Positions 1-8,248 of a stretch of 62,087 nt of DNA are shown piece by piece; the stretch's first letter is position 1, and each line of letters starts with the position of its first letter. The DNA is from Candidatus Falkowbacteria bacterium CG10_big_fil_rev_8_21_14_0_10_37_14 (GTDB lineage: Bacteria > Patescibacteriota > Patescibacteriia > Patescibacteriales > Patescibacteriaceae). Position numbers and translations under genes: made by a program. The DNA is taken from the NCBI GenBank assembly GCA_002778705.1, contig PFAM01000021.1:426-62512 (forward strand), given 5' to 3'. The notes beneath the pieces are model-generated. The model was not told where the DNA came from, searched no databases, and was given only the letters and a program-made list of their open reading frames with translations.

Positions 1-602
1 ATAAAATGATTAGACTTGCTCATTTTTTCGTTACGATAAGTTCGACCAGGCGTAACCACTTTAAAGGGTGGCTTAAAATTAGCTAAAGTTCTGGCTTCGA
101 TAGAAGAGGTTTGTGTGCGTAATAGTAAATGTGGCTCTTCGATATAAATAGTGTCCTGCATATCACGCGCAGGATGATCAGCTGGAACATTTAATCTTTG
201 AAAACAAAACTCATCCGTTTCTAGTTCACGTTCTTCCATAACACTATAACCCAGCGTTTCAAAAACATGATTCATTTGACGAATAGTAATCGTAACAGGA
301 TGAAGATGCCCAAGTTTGGTGCGACTAATTGATAAATTCTCGGACTGCTCCTGAAGTAAATTAGCTTCACGACTAGCCGCAAAACCAGCCTGCTTGTTTT
401 TAATTAACTGCTCGGCTTGGGTAATCGCTGCCTGTATAATAGGGCCCTGAAGACGTCTGCTTTCCGCATCTAAACCGGCCAATTTTTTTAAAGCCAGCTT
501 TAAACTCCCGGCTTTTCCTAAGTGTTCCTGCCACAAAGCAGCTGTTTGCTCTTCATCAGCGGTCTCAAGCGCTAAAATTAATTTTTGTAAAGTGTCTTCC
601 AT
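1..602 (-). CDS. pheS: Phenylalanyl-tRNA synthetase alpha subunit, partial (C-terminus beyond left edge)
   Basis: Charges tRNA-Phe as part of the cytoplasmic alpha2-beta2 enzyme. The visible ~200 residues start at an ATG (602) with MEDTLQKLI and show the N-terminal coiled-coil region, then the class II catalytic core opening (GHLHPVTITIRQM, the VMEERELETDEFCFQRLNVP stretch, ADHPARDMQDTIY and the LLLRTQTSS motif), and run off the left edge at RNEKMSKSNHF. This is the normal PheS order. It lies 77 nt downstream of argS on the same strand and could be co-transcribed with it. No clear Shine-Dalgarno is seen before the ATG. Identity is certain; whether pheT follows cannot be seen. Confidence 0.95.
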   Translation of the reverse strand, partial: MEDTLQKLILALETADEEQTAALWQEHLGKAGSLKLALKKLAGLDAESRRLQGPIIQAAITQAEQLIKNKQAGFAASREANLLQEQSENLSISRTKLGHLHPVTITIRQMNHVFETLGYSVMEERELETDEFCFQRLNVPADHPARDMQDTIYIEEPHLLLRTQTSSIEARTLANFKPPFKVVTPGRTYRNEKMSKSNHF

Positions 603-679
603 ATTATATGCTAGCAACTTTTAATTTTTAAGCTTTAAATAATTATTTTAAAATAAAAATTGAAAATTTGACCTGATTT

Positions 680-2365
680 TTATATCCGATCCATAGTTTC
701 AATACCTAAAATATTTAAACCATTAGCCAAAACTCGTCTGAAGCGCTCCACAAGTTGTAAACGCGTTTGAAGCTTATCAGCTTCGCCATTTAAAATTGGT
801 GTATTATGATAGTAGTCGTTAAATAACTGAGACAACTCAAATAAATATTTTACGACTTCTGAAGGGTCGTGATGGCTTAAGGCTAATTTTAAAACTTCTT
901 GATATCTAAGCATAGCTAGTTCTAAAGGACGTTCGTTATCACCAGTTGGCAACAAAGCCTCTGACGACATTTCAGTCTTACGTAAAATACTAGCAGCACG
1001 TGCAGCGGCATATTGTAAATAAACCGCAGTGCAGCCATCAAAACGTAAAGCTTCTTGTTCATCAAAAACAATAACTTTATCCGATCCGCTTTTTAACATT
1101 TCAAATTTCAGAACGCTAATTACTAGATTACTGGCAACTTCATCAATCTGTTTATCTGACCAAGTAGCATGACGCTCTCTAGACTCATCAACTAGCTTAG
1201 TTTTAAGTCGAATATATAATTCTTGAAAAGTGATAGTGTTACCTAAACGAGAACTCATCATACCGCTAGGTAATTTCACAAAATCATAAGACAAATGAAC
1301 CATCTGGGCTTGATAACCAGCTAGCTCCAAAATCTTAAATAGTTGTTTAAAATACAAAGTTTGACGATTATCTACTATATACAAAGACTTGGTTAGCGTA
1401 TGTCGTTTAAACTTTTCAAAAGCTAAGGCTAAATCAGCTACTGGATAAGTAGCGGTACCATCAGAACGTAAAACAACTAAAACGCCTAGCCCGTATTGTT
1501 CTAAGTCAGCGATTACAGCCCCTTCACTTAACCGCAAAATGCCTTTGTCTAAAAGCTCGTTTACTAAACGGCGGCCTTCGTCGATATAATCACTTTCGTA
1601 ATAATACTCTTTAAATTCTACGCCTAATAACCGATAAACCGAAGCGAAATAATTAATACTCCATTGACGAGTTTTAGCCCAAAGCTCAAAATTAGAACCC
1701 TCACGTGTTTCAATTTCACGCATAATAGAGCCAACTTCTTCGTTGCCTTTTGGATTATTATCTAAAGCGGTAACGGCCTTAGTATAGGCTTGACCTAACC
1801 AGTAGCCCTTGTCAGCGCCTTCAGGCACTTGAGATTCCAACTGTGGCCAATACCAAATGGTTTTAGCAACATTAATACCAAAATCGTTGGTATAAGACAC
1901 CGGCCAAACTGTCCAACCGGCAGCGTTATATAAACGCTGAATGCTATCCCCAAAAGCGATGTTACGCAAATGCCCTAAATGGTATTCTTTATGCGTGTTA
2001 ATGTTAGAATATTCAATCATGACTTCTTTACCTTGTCCATCCAACCAAGATCCAAGAGCTTCAGAATCAGCTGTAGCCTTGTTGGCTAAAAGAGCTAATT
2101 CTGTGTTAGAAAGGCGAAAATTAACATAAGCCCCAATAGCTGAAACCGCAAAGCGTTCAGAAGGTGGCAAAGACTTAACAATGTTGGAAGCTAATTCTGC
2201 CGGAGATTGTTTGAACTGAGAAGCTACACCAAAAGACGGCCAACATAAATCAGCGAGTGAGCTTTCTGATGGTAAAACAATATCTGAAGCAAGAAGGTTT
2301 TGACCAGGAATAACAGCGTTAAGCTCTTCAGCTAGATCGTTTTTTAGTTGTTGCCAATAATTCAT
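680..2365 (-). CDS. argS: Arginyl-tRNA synthetase
   Basis: Class I aminoacyl-tRNA synthetase joining arginine to tRNA-Arg in the cytoplasm. 561 aa, within the usual ArgS size. The N-terminal Arg-tRNA-synthetase domain is followed by the HIGH-type signature HLGHLRN at about residue 130, a class I core, a KMSKS-equivalent written MSSRLGN near residue 370 (a common ArgS variation), and a C-terminal DALR anticodon-binding domain ending MDRI. A promoter at 2377-2405 sits between it and the upstream membrane-protein gene, and its -35 overlaps that gene's terminator hairpin. pheS follows 77 nt later. Confidence 0.97.
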   Translation of the reverse strand: MNYWQQLKNDLAEELNAVIPGQNLLASDIVLPSESSLADLCWPSFGVASQFKQSPAELASNIVKSLPPSERFAVSAIGAYVNFRLSNTELALLANKATADSEALGSWLDGQGKEVMIEYSNINTHKEYHLGHLRNIAFGDSIQRLYNAAGWTVWPVSYTNDFGINVAKTIWYWPQLESQVPEGADKGYWLGQAYTKAVTALDNNPKGNEEVGSIMREIETREGSNFELWAKTRQWSINYFASVYRLLGVEFKEYYYESDYIDEGRRLVNELLDKGILRLSEGAVIADLEQYGLGVLVVLRSDGTATYPVADLALAFEKFKRHTLTKSLYIVDNRQTLYFKQLFKILELAGYQAQMVHLSYDFVKLPSGMMSSRLGNTITFQELYIRLKTKLVDESRERHATWSDKQIDEVASNLVISVLKFEMLKSGSDKVIVFDEQEALRFDGCTAVYLQYAAARAASILRKTEMSSEALLPTGDNERPLELAMLRYQEVLKLALSHHDPSEVVKYLFELSQLFNDYYHNTPILNGEADKLQTRLQLVERFRRVLANGLNILGIETMDRI

Positions 2366-2376
2366 ATATCAGAGTT

Positions 2377-2405
2377 ATTAAAACAAAGATTAAGTTATTT
2401 GACAA
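2377..2405 (-). promoter_or_regulatory. Predicted promoter of argS
   Basis: On the minus strand, -35 TTGTCA (2405-2400), 17-nt spacer, -10 TTTAAT (2382-2377). The -35 overlaps the 3' arm of the hairpin at 2402-2435. The leader to the argS ATG would be about 5-6 nt. Call is by eye from sigma70 consensus. Confidence 0.5.
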
Positions 2406-2435
2406 GCCACCCCAATATTCATCGGAGTGGCTTGT
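2402..2435 (-). terminator. Hairpin after the baseplate-J-like gene
   Basis: Inverted repeat ACAAGCCAC / GTGGCTTGT (9-bp stem, 16-nt loop), 13 nt past the stop of the 2449-4137 gene. The U-tract on the minus strand is poor (TCAAATAAC); the better T-run is on the plus side. It may be a weak terminator or a processing hairpin. The minus-strand 3' arm doubles as the argS -35 region. Confidence 0.5.
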
Positions 2436-2448
2436 TATTTTTAGGCTA

Positions 2449-4137
2449 TTATTCAACAATTTTTATTTCAATACGGTCAGCTAGCCCCGAGGTTTTCTTA
2501 ATAAAAGCCGGAGAATATTCAACGGTATAACTCTTAATTTCGGGCAAGCCATCTAGATATAACTTTAATTGAGCATCAGATAAATTCACTATTTTTTTAC
2601 GATCAATTAAATCAACACCAGACACTAAGCCAATTTCAGCTGATAAAGTAACATTAACTTCAACACTACGAGAGTCATCAGCCCATTTAGCCACAGCATA
2701 AGATAAACTATCATTTTTAATACTTAGTAATTGTTGATTGGCCGGTAATAAAGCTGTAAGTCTTTTATTAACCGCTTGTTTAATATTGTCATCTTTAAAA
2801 GATACTAAACGAACCTTAGTTTTAACTACTACTGTAAACTCGTCCAGTTCTTCTCCTACAACAGCGTTGACACTAGAGGTTGTAACGCCAGGTACCACTT
2901 CTACTAAACGCTGGTTATTATCACTGTAAGTATTGTCGATGTCGGCCTTAATTTTATCTACAATTTCTTGACTTAGTGTGGCTACAGCTTGATCCAAAGC
3001 TTCTTTAGTGACAACCTTTTTGGTTTGCTGACCATACTTAATACTACCTTCGCTAGATTGGGCGTAAATTTTATCTTGTAATCCCTCCCACAAACCAGGA
3101 ATAGTGAACTTCTCTGCTCCCACTACCATATCTTGACTATTTTGGTCAGCATAAACCTGAGCAACAACCTGACCGCCAGCCGGAATATTAACTGCGTTAC
3201 GCAAACGATATAGTTTACCACTCGCTGACAATAGTCTGGTTTTAGCTACAAGGGGTTGATTTTTATTGTAAGTATTAATTAAGGTAATTTGTCCGGAGAC
3301 TTCTTCGCCGATAACTTCTGTACCAAGTACTGGAAAAACTTTACTTTGTTCAGATGAAACTTCTTTAACTAAGGCAGTAATTTGACCCTCAACAGTAGAA
3401 GAAGCAGTAGCGTCTGCCAATATAAAAGATAATTGCTGATTCAAATTTTCATTTTTTAAACTGATAGATATTTTTGTTTTAACTGATGAAAAATAAAAGA
3501 TTATTCCAACAATAATAACAACCACAGCCGCAAAAGCCCAAGCTAATCTTTGATACAACCGATTAGGAGTCGGCATGATAGATTTTTTATTGGCACTGTG
3601 TAACATCGATTTATCAGCATCAGACTGGTCATATAAAGCGGTTAAAACCTTCTTATTGTCAGTATCAGATTTATCTTGCAAAGCATAATCCTTAACGGAA
3701 GTTTTAGTCGATTTTTCATCATAATCTTCTTCAGCTTGATTATCTTTGTCATCAATATCACCTAAAGACAAAGTATCTTCTAAATCATCGTCCTCTGCTT
3801 CAGCTTCGTTTAGGCTGGTCGGAGTGGTTTTTTGAACAACGGTTTCAGGTAAACCAAGAGAGTCATCTTCTTCGTCGGTATAAAAATGCTTATCTGCTTT
3901 AGGTGGAGTAAAAACTTTAAGCGACTCTGTTTTAGCAGACGGATAATTTTTTTTTAAATCAACTACCAGATCTCTGTTAGTAATCACAGGAGATAGGCCT
4001 GGCACCTTTTGAATACGGATGCGTGGCTTTAAAGGCTCGACCTTAGTGGTCGATTTTTTGGTAGCCGTTTTAGGTTTAGAAACAGTTTTTTTCTTAACGA
4101 CCCGCTTAGACGTCGCTGTAGATTTTTTTACTGGCAT
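2449..4137 (-). CDS. Membrane-anchored baseplate-J-like protein
   Basis: 562 aa. The N-terminus is very rich in Lys/Thr (about residues 1-45), followed by an acidic low-complexity stretch (about 85-150). One transmembrane segment lies at about 198-217, and a ~340-residue extracytoplasmic domain follows. That domain contains an EEVSGQITLINTY stretch, PAGGQVVAQVYADQ and TIPGLWEGLQDKIYA, which recall CPR proteins annotated as baseplate J-like; this assignment is from memory of the family and not certain. N-in topology is expected from the basic tail. A good Shine-Dalgarno (AAGGAGG, 6-nt spacing) precedes the ATG, and a TATAAT at about 4177 is the likely -10. No other phage-tail gene is nearby, so I do not infer a contractile system. 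Confidence 0.6.
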   Translation of the reverse strand: MPVKKSTATSKRVVKKKTVSKPKTATKKSTTKVEPLKPRIRIQKVPGLSPVITNRDLVVDLKKNYPSAKTESLKVFTPPKADKHFYTDEEDDSLGLPETVVQKTTPTSLNEAEAEDDDLEDTLSLGDIDDKDNQAEEDYDEKSTKTSVKDYALQDKSDTDNKKVLTALYDQSDADKSMLHSANKKSIMPTPNRLYQRLAWAFAAVVVIIVGIIFYFSSVKTKISISLKNENLNQQLSFILADATASSTVEGQITALVKEVSSEQSKVFPVLGTEVIGEEVSGQITLINTYNKNQPLVAKTRLLSASGKLYRLRNAVNIPAGGQVVAQVYADQNSQDMVVGAEKFTIPGLWEGLQDKIYAQSSEGSIKYGQQTKKVVTKEALDQAVATLSQEIVDKIKADIDNTYSDNNQRLVEVVPGVTTSSVNAVVGEELDEFTVVVKTKVRLVSFKDDNIKQAVNKRLTALLPANQQLLSIKNDSLSYAVAKWADDSRSVEVNVTLSAEIGLVSGVDLIDRKKIVNLSDAQLKLYLDGLPEIKSYTVEYSPAFIKKTSGLADRIEIKIVE

Positions 4138-4217
4138 ATAATCCCTCCTTAATTAACTTTCTTTATTTTTTAATTATACCACTTTTTTTAAAAAAAGAAA
4201 AGTATGCTATAATTATC

Positions 4218-4574
4218 TTAGTCTTTCTTACGTTTAAATTTGACCTGCATGAGTGGTTCATATTCTGTTTGATTAGGGCCATATACTTCTATCCGTTCAC
4301 CTTTCATAATATTAGACACCGCTATGTCTGATAATTGAACATTTAGTTCTCCCAATTGATTTTTAATTTCCTCTAGGCGATTAAACTCAGGGCCAAAATC
4401 ACGAGCAATACTAGATTCAGCGGTTAGTTTATTTTCCCTAGCTTGCTTAGCTGCTTCTAATAACTCTTGGTAAGGAGCGGAATGAGACAAAGCGTCTCTA
4501 AAACTGGACTTCAAAGTCTTCTGTTCTTTCTTAAGTTCTTCGATTTCGTTAAAAACTGTTTGCAAATTTTTCAT
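4218..4574 (-). CDS. Small coiled-coil protein of unknown function
   Basis: 118 aa, not recognised. Starting at the ATG at 4574 gives MKNLQTVFNEIEELKKEQ; an upstream in-frame ATG (4607) would add a hydrophobic leader without supporting signal. Two heptad-like helical stretches (about residues 5-25 and 60-85) suggest a helical hairpin, and the tail is basic (VKFKRKKD). It resembles small conserved CPR proteins of unknown role. An extended -10 (TGCTATAAT) lies about 35 nt upstream on the minus strand, giving it its own promoter, divergent from gpmA. No membrane segment is evident. Confidence 0.6.
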   Translation of the reverse strand: MKNLQTVFNEIEELKKEQKTLKSSFRDALSHSAPYQELLEAAKQARENKLTAESSIARDFGPEFNRLEEIKNQLGELNVQLSDIAVSNIMKGERIEVYGPNQTEYEPLMQVKFKRKKD

Positions 4575-4640
4575 AAAAAAGATAAAATATTTATATAATA
4601 AAAACATTATAGCAAACTGTCTTTATTTAGACAAACATTT

Positions 4641-5342
4641 ATGAACACAACTTTAGTTTTAGTTAGACATGGCCAAAGTGTCTGGAACAAAAAAAATATT
4701 TTTACTGGCTGGACCGATGTTGGCCTATCAGCTACCGGCAAAAAAGAAGCTTTAGCCGCTGGGCAAGCTATTAAAAAAGCTGAACTACATTTTGATCAAG
4801 CCTACACCTCTGTTTTAAGTCGTGCTATTAAAACACTGTGGCTGATTTTAGAAGAAAGCAAACAAATGTATGTACCTGTTATTAACGCCTGGCAGCTCAA
4901 TGAACGACACTATGGAGGTCTTACTGGTTTAAATAAAACTGAAGTGTTAAAAAAAAATGGTGCCGAACAGTTTCAATTGTGGCGTAGAAGTTTTGATGTT
5001 AAGCCACCACGAATAACTAAAATCATTCATCAAGATTTAATCAAGGACCCTCGCTATATAGCTCTTAAAGCGTCCGAATTACCCTTTACCGAAAGTTTAA
5101 AAGATACTTGTGCTCGAGCTTGGCCTTATTGGCAAAAACATATTGAACCGCGTGTTAAAAAAGGTGAAAAAATCATTATCAGTGCTCATGGTAATTCCTT
5201 ACGAGGATTAATTAAACACTTAGAACATATTTCTGATAAAGATATTGTTGGCCTAGAAATACCAACTGGCGTGCCAATCGTTTATCACTTAACCACTAAA
5301 TTTGGCAAATTAAAAATCATAGAGAAGAAGTTGCTAAGTTAA
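4641..5342 (+). CDS. gpmA: 2,3-bisphosphoglycerate-dependent phosphoglycerate mutase
   Basis: Interconverts 3-phosphoglycerate and 2-phosphoglycerate in glycolysis. 233 aa, close to the usual ~230-250. The phosphohistidine motif LVRHGQ puts the catalytic His at residue 10, followed by NIFTGWTDVGLSATG. The RHYGGLTGLNK segment and the second His motif SAHGNSLR are all diagnostic of the cofactor-dependent family. No strong Shine-Dalgarno is present. With pyk (58.8 kb) and fba (44.6 kb), the window carries three glycolytic enzymes, each in a separate unit. Confidence 0.95.
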   Translation: MNTTLVLVRHGQSVWNKKNIFTGWTDVGLSATGKKEALAAGQAIKKAELHFDQAYTSVLSRAIKTLWLILEESKQMYVPVINAWQLNERHYGGLTGLNKTEVLKKNGAEQFQLWRRSFDVKPPRITKIIHQDLIKDPRYIALKASELPFTESLKDTCARAWPYWQKHIEPRVKKGEKIIISAHGNSLRGLIKHLEHISDKDIVGLEIPTGVPIVYHLTTKFGKLKIIEKKLLS

Positions 5343-5357
5343 TTCCAAAATTAAAAA

Positions 5358-5386
5358 TTGTGCCCCTGCTTCAAATCTGCTATAAT
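5358..5386 (+). promoter_or_regulatory. Predicted promoter of the PspC gene (leaderless)
   Basis: -35 TTGTGC (5358-5363), 17-nt spacer, extended -10 TGC-TATAAT (5381-5386). Only 8 nt separate the -10 from the ATG at 5395, so the transcript should begin at or within 1-2 nt of the start codon. Confidence 0.65.
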
Positions 5387-5394
5387 GACATCGT

Positions 5395-5853
5395 ATGACT
5401 TACAAAAAATTATATCGTTCCCGAGATGATCGGATTATTGCCGGCGTCTCAGGCGGACTGGCTCAATATTTTGATATTGACTCAATTTTAGTGCGTTTAG
5501 CCTTTGTTATTCTAACTATTTTTAGCGGTGTGGGAATTGCCATTTATTTAATTCTAGCCATTATTACTCCAACAGCTGATAAACCAGAAGCTAGCCCCAG
5601 AGATAATCTTAACGAACTAGTCAACAACATTCGCCAAAAAACTAAAAATGCTAGCGCAGATTTTCACTCCCCCACCACAGCTGAAAGTAAAAAAAATAGA
5701 GCTAGACTATGGTTGGGTTTAATTTTAGCCTTACTAGGGATTTCACTTTTAACTCATAATTTTTTACCAGACAGCTTTAGCTGGTTGTCTATAAAATTAT
5801 TTTGGCCTTTAATCATCATAGCTTTAGGCACTTATTTAATAACTAAACGTTAA
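5395..5853 (+). CDS. PspC-domain membrane protein
   Basis: 152 aa. Residues 1-60 are a PspC domain: the basic opening KKLYRSRDDRIIAGVSGGL, AQYFDIDSILVRLAFV and a first membrane helix ending YLILAIITP. A charged linker is followed by two C-terminal membrane helices (about residues 103-150) of the DUF5668 type. PspC proteins sense or buffer envelope stress in other bacteria. The stop is one nucleotide before the start of the next gene, so the two form one operon. Translation is probably leaderless: no Shine-Dalgarno, and the promoter -10 ends 8 nt before the ATG. Confidence 0.85.
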   Translation: MTYKKLYRSRDDRIIAGVSGGLAQYFDIDSILVRLAFVILTIFSGVGIAIYLILAIITPTADKPEASPRDNLNELVNNIRQKTKNASADFHSPTTAESKKNRARLWLGLILALLGISLLTHNFLPDSFSWLSIKLFWPLIIIALGTYLITKR

Positions 5854-5854
5854 T

Positions 5855-6883
5855 ATGCCAGCTGCTAAATCCACTAAAAAAAACAAAAACTTTGCTGCCA
5901 GACCAGAAGCTGACTGGCAGACGGAAGAGAATCACTCAATCCATAATCACCACTATTACATTAAACCACGTCACCGATTTGATTTTGGTAAATTAGCTTT
6001 TGGTCTAATCTTAATCATTTTAGGTTTAATTTATTTAGGTGTTAATCAAGGTTGGTTGCCACCAGTAGTTCAACCCGACCTTTGGAAACTCTGGCCATTA
6101 CTAATTGTTTTTGCCGGGTTATCTATGATTACTGGTTACGGGCTGGCTTCTTTTTTAACTGGCAGTATCATCACTATAACAGTTTTAGCTATTACAATTT
6201 TATTAATTTTTGGAGATGTCAGCTGGATGACCAGGAAAAAATTAACAGATATTTATCAAGAAAGCACTGTAGATAAAATAATTAGTTCTGTTCAAGATAT
6301 TAATATACCGCTAAATAGCGCTGATAACATACTGATTAGCCAACAAAACGGCCAGTTGGACTTAAGCGGTGGTGGAAATATTTTAACAGGACAGCTGGAC
6401 AGCAACAGCAGTAAGTTAACACAAGTTTTAACCGATGACGACAGAATAACCACTTTAAAATTAAATATCGAGGAGTTGGCCAGGCAACCTAGAGCGACTG
6501 TTAACAGTTTAAAATTACAAATACCGAAAATTAAAAAATTAATTATCAATAATCTTAAAAATACTTTTACTGCCGATTGGTCGGCGATGGTCGGACAAGT
6601 TATTATTAACGACACTGACAGTGCTACCGCTTTAACATTAGGCATACGCAATGAAGATTTAAGCCCAGCTGAGATTATAATTAATCAACAAAACAGTCGC
6701 TTAAAATTAAATATCAGTGAAGAGGTAACCGTGCGTTTAAGTGGCTTAAACACTACGCCAAATACTGATCAAGATTGGAGAAAAGATGGCGAAGATTATA
6801 TCACCGGCCCAAAGAAAACGGCAGATTATATTATTACACTTAACCTAGTTGATAGTCAGTTGATGACAGAAATCCAAAAATAA
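5855..6883 (+). CDS. LiaF/DUF5668-like membrane protein
   Basis: 342 aa. A short charged cytoplasmic N-terminus with several His residues (about 30-36) is followed by three or four membrane helices at about 45-130, including GLILIILGLIYLGVNQGWLP, typical of DUF5668. The C-terminal ~210 residues look like a repetitive beta-rich extracytoplasmic domain of the LiaF C-terminal or putative-adhesin type. It is translationally coupled to the PspC gene (1-nt gap). In Firmicutes the LiaF/PspC pair reports cell-envelope damage; the same role here is inference. No LiaRS two-component pair is adjacent. A strong terminator closes the operon. Confidence 0.7.
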   Translation: MPAAKSTKKNKNFAARPEADWQTEENHSIHNHHYYIKPRHRFDFGKLAFGLILIILGLIYLGVNQGWLPPVVQPDLWKLWPLLIVFAGLSMITGYGLASFLTGSIITITVLAITILLIFGDVSWMTRKKLTDIYQESTVDKIISSVQDINIPLNSADNILISQQNGQLDLSGGGNILTGQLDSNSSKLTQVLTDDDRITTLKLNIEELARQPRATVNSLKLQIPKIKKLIINNLKNTFTADWSAMVGQVIINDTDSATALTLGIRNEDLSPAEIIINQQNSRLKLNISEEVTVRLSGLNTTPNTDQDWRKDGEDYITGPKKTADYIITLNLVDSQLMTEIQK

Positions 6884-6895
6884 AGATTTATAAAA

Positions 6896-6925
6896 ACACC
6901 CCGATGTAAAATCGGGGTGTTTTTT
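6896..6925 (+). terminator. Rho-independent terminator of the PspC/LiaF-like operon
   Basis: Stem ACACCCCGAT / ATCGGGGTGT with a 5-nt loop, followed by TTTTT, 12 nt after the stop codon. Confidence 0.92.
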
Positions 6926-6938
6926 GATGTCTTTTTTT

Positions 6939-7128
6939 GATATGAATTTTTTCAAACCAACGAAAAATCTGGCAATTTTGTCATCAAATTTACGGTGCCG
7001 TGTCATAACTCGCAAAAAATTTTAATTATTTTTAGTGGAAATAATTTTTTGCTCAAACATATGGATACGGTGCACCTAATTTGACTCCCTAATTGAAACG
7101 ATTTTTCAGGTTATCAAAAATTCATATC
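6939..7128. repeat. 190-bp imperfect fold-back (MITE-like) element
   Basis: The ends are inverted repeats (13-bp perfect core GATATGAATTTTT, 17/20 over the terminal 20 bp). Further matching blocks continue inward in the same order on the two arms: GAAAAATC, CAATT, TCAAATT, GGTGC and GCAAAAAATT, closing on a central hairpin near 7012-7052. The whole stretch can therefore fold as one long cruciform or hairpin. No ORF is present. It lies 22 nt beyond the trmD stop and just past the terminator of the facing operon. No clear target-site duplication was found. Confidence 0.65.
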
Positions 7129-7149
7129 TTAACTAAAATAACGCCATTA

Positions 7150-7809
7150 TTAAACCTTTATTTTCTGATTATCTTGACGCCATTTGGCAATATCGGCGTG
7201 GTGGCCAGACAGTAAAACTGGCGGCACGGGATAATCTTTGCCGTCAACAGTAAAAATCTCAGGCCGAGTGTACTGGGGATATTCCAAAATCCCCTCCTCA
7301 TTGTGCGATTCGTCTTTCAAACTGTCGGCATTGCCTAAGACTTCAGGCAACAACCGAGTGATGGCATCAATCATCGTTAAGGCCGGCAATTCACCACCGG
7401 TCAAAACAAAATCGCCGATGGATATTTCTTCGTCAATAAACTCCAAAAGCCTTTCATCTACTCCTTCAAAGCGACCACAAATCAAGACAATTTCTTGGTA
7501 TTGTTTGGAATATTCCACGGCCACGCCTTCGGTGAAACGGCGACCACGAGCTGATAATAACACTTTGTGAGCGCTGGGGCCAGCCACGGCTGTGAGAGCC
7601 GCATGGAGCGTTTCAATGCGCATCACCATGCCAGCACCCCCTCCGAAGGGCTTATCATCGACGCTGCGATGTAAATCATCGGCCCAGTCGCGTAGATTAT
7701 AAATCTCCACACTGATAGCGCCGATATTTTGGGCGCGCGCCATTAAGCTGGCCGATAAATAACCGGCAAACATTTCAGGGAAAATTGTGATGATTTTAAA
7801 AGTGATCAT
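7150..7809 (-). CDS. trmD: tRNA (guanine-N1-)-methyltransferase
   Basis: Methylates G37 of tRNAs using S-adenosylmethionine, preventing +1 frameshifting. 219 aa (usual 230-250). SPOUT-family landmarks are present: ITIFPEMF at the start, DKPFGGGAGMVMR, the knot region LICGRFEGVDERL, SIGDFVLTGGELPALTMID, and the EYPQYTRPEIF stretch. By eye the DNA is GC-richer than most neighbours, as is khpA. In many bacteria khpA and trmD share one operon with rpsP and rimM; here only khpA remains nearby, with a pseudogene inserted between. No Shine-Dalgarno. Confidence 0.96.
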   Translation of the reverse strand: MITFKIITIFPEMFAGYLSASLMARAQNIGAISVEIYNLRDWADDLHRSVDDKPFGGGAGMVMRIETLHAALTAVAGPSAHKVLLSARGRRFTEGVAVEYSKQYQEIVLICGRFEGVDERLLEFIDEEISIGDFVLTGGELPALTMIDAITRLLPEVLGNADSLKDESHNEEGILEYPQYTRPEIFTVDGKDYPVPPVLLSGHHADIAKWRQDNQKIKV

Positions 7810-7862
7810 TTTTTGGTTCTTAAAACAATTTCTTTCGTTATTAATAAAACTAATTTTTCTGG

Positions 7863-8159
7863 TTAACGCCTCAAGATAGATGGGTATATTTTTTTACTAT
7901 GATGCAATAACAGCGGGTTAGCGTGGTTGATTATTAACAGATCGATTTCTTTATTAAAGATATCATTCAAATCAGCCATAATACCCAGCTCCGTTTTAAT
8001 AGACGACTAACCGATAAACTCCACGGCGATATCCATATCAGAATTAGTGTGCGCTTCGCCTCTCGCCTCTGAACCAAACAGCAAAACCAGCCTTAAGCCT
8101 TATTTCTTGGCTAAAGCTTTAAGTTTTAAACTTTGATTGTTTTTGGTTATTACTGGCAT
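7863..8159 (-). pseudogene. Decayed MNT-type minimal nucleotidyltransferase (antitoxin-like)
   Basis: Reading from an ATG at 8159 in a single frame gives a ~98-residue protein with the nucleotidyltransferase signature LFGSEARGEAHTNSDMDIAV (GSxARG...SDxDxxV) and a typical C-terminal EIDLLIIN-type stretch. It is broken by two in-frame stops: TAA at codon 20 (8102-8100) and TAG at codon 51 (8009-8007). There is no frameshift. MntA proteins usually pair with a HEPN toxin in toxin-antitoxin systems; no HEPN gene is seen here. It lies between khpA and trmD, so this is probably a dead transferred cassette. The intact motif suggests recent decay. Confidence 0.85.
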
Positions 8160-8202
8160 ATTAATTATCTTTAATATAGCGAAAAAAATAAAAAAAAGCA
8201 AC

Positions 8203-8236
8203 AAAATACCCTCCGACTTACGTCGGAGGGTATTTT
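8203..8236 (-). terminator. Terminator of khpA
   Basis: Long perfect stem AAAATACCCTCCGAC / GTCGGAGGGTATTTT with a 4-nt loop, 12 nt after the khpA stop and followed on the minus strand by a T-rich tract. The A/T arms make it potentially bidirectional. Confidence 0.9.
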
Positions 8237-8248
8237 TACTAAAAACTG

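Noticed and set aside
2449-4137. Contractile injection or phage-tail system
   Set aside because: Only one baseplate-J-like domain is present, it is membrane-anchored with a basic tail, and no sheath, tube or spike genes are nearby.
4182-4197. T7-A7 palindrome as a terminator
   Set aside because: Only A/T pairs with no GC stem; it looks like low-complexity sequence upstream of a promoter.
7863-8159. Recoded UAA/UAG giving a functional nucleotidyltransferase
   Set aside because: Other genes in the window use UAA and UAG as normal stops, so recoding is not supported.
7863-8159. An active HEPN/MNT toxin-antitoxin pair
   Set aside because: No HEPN reading frame is found on either side, and the MNT gene is broken twice.
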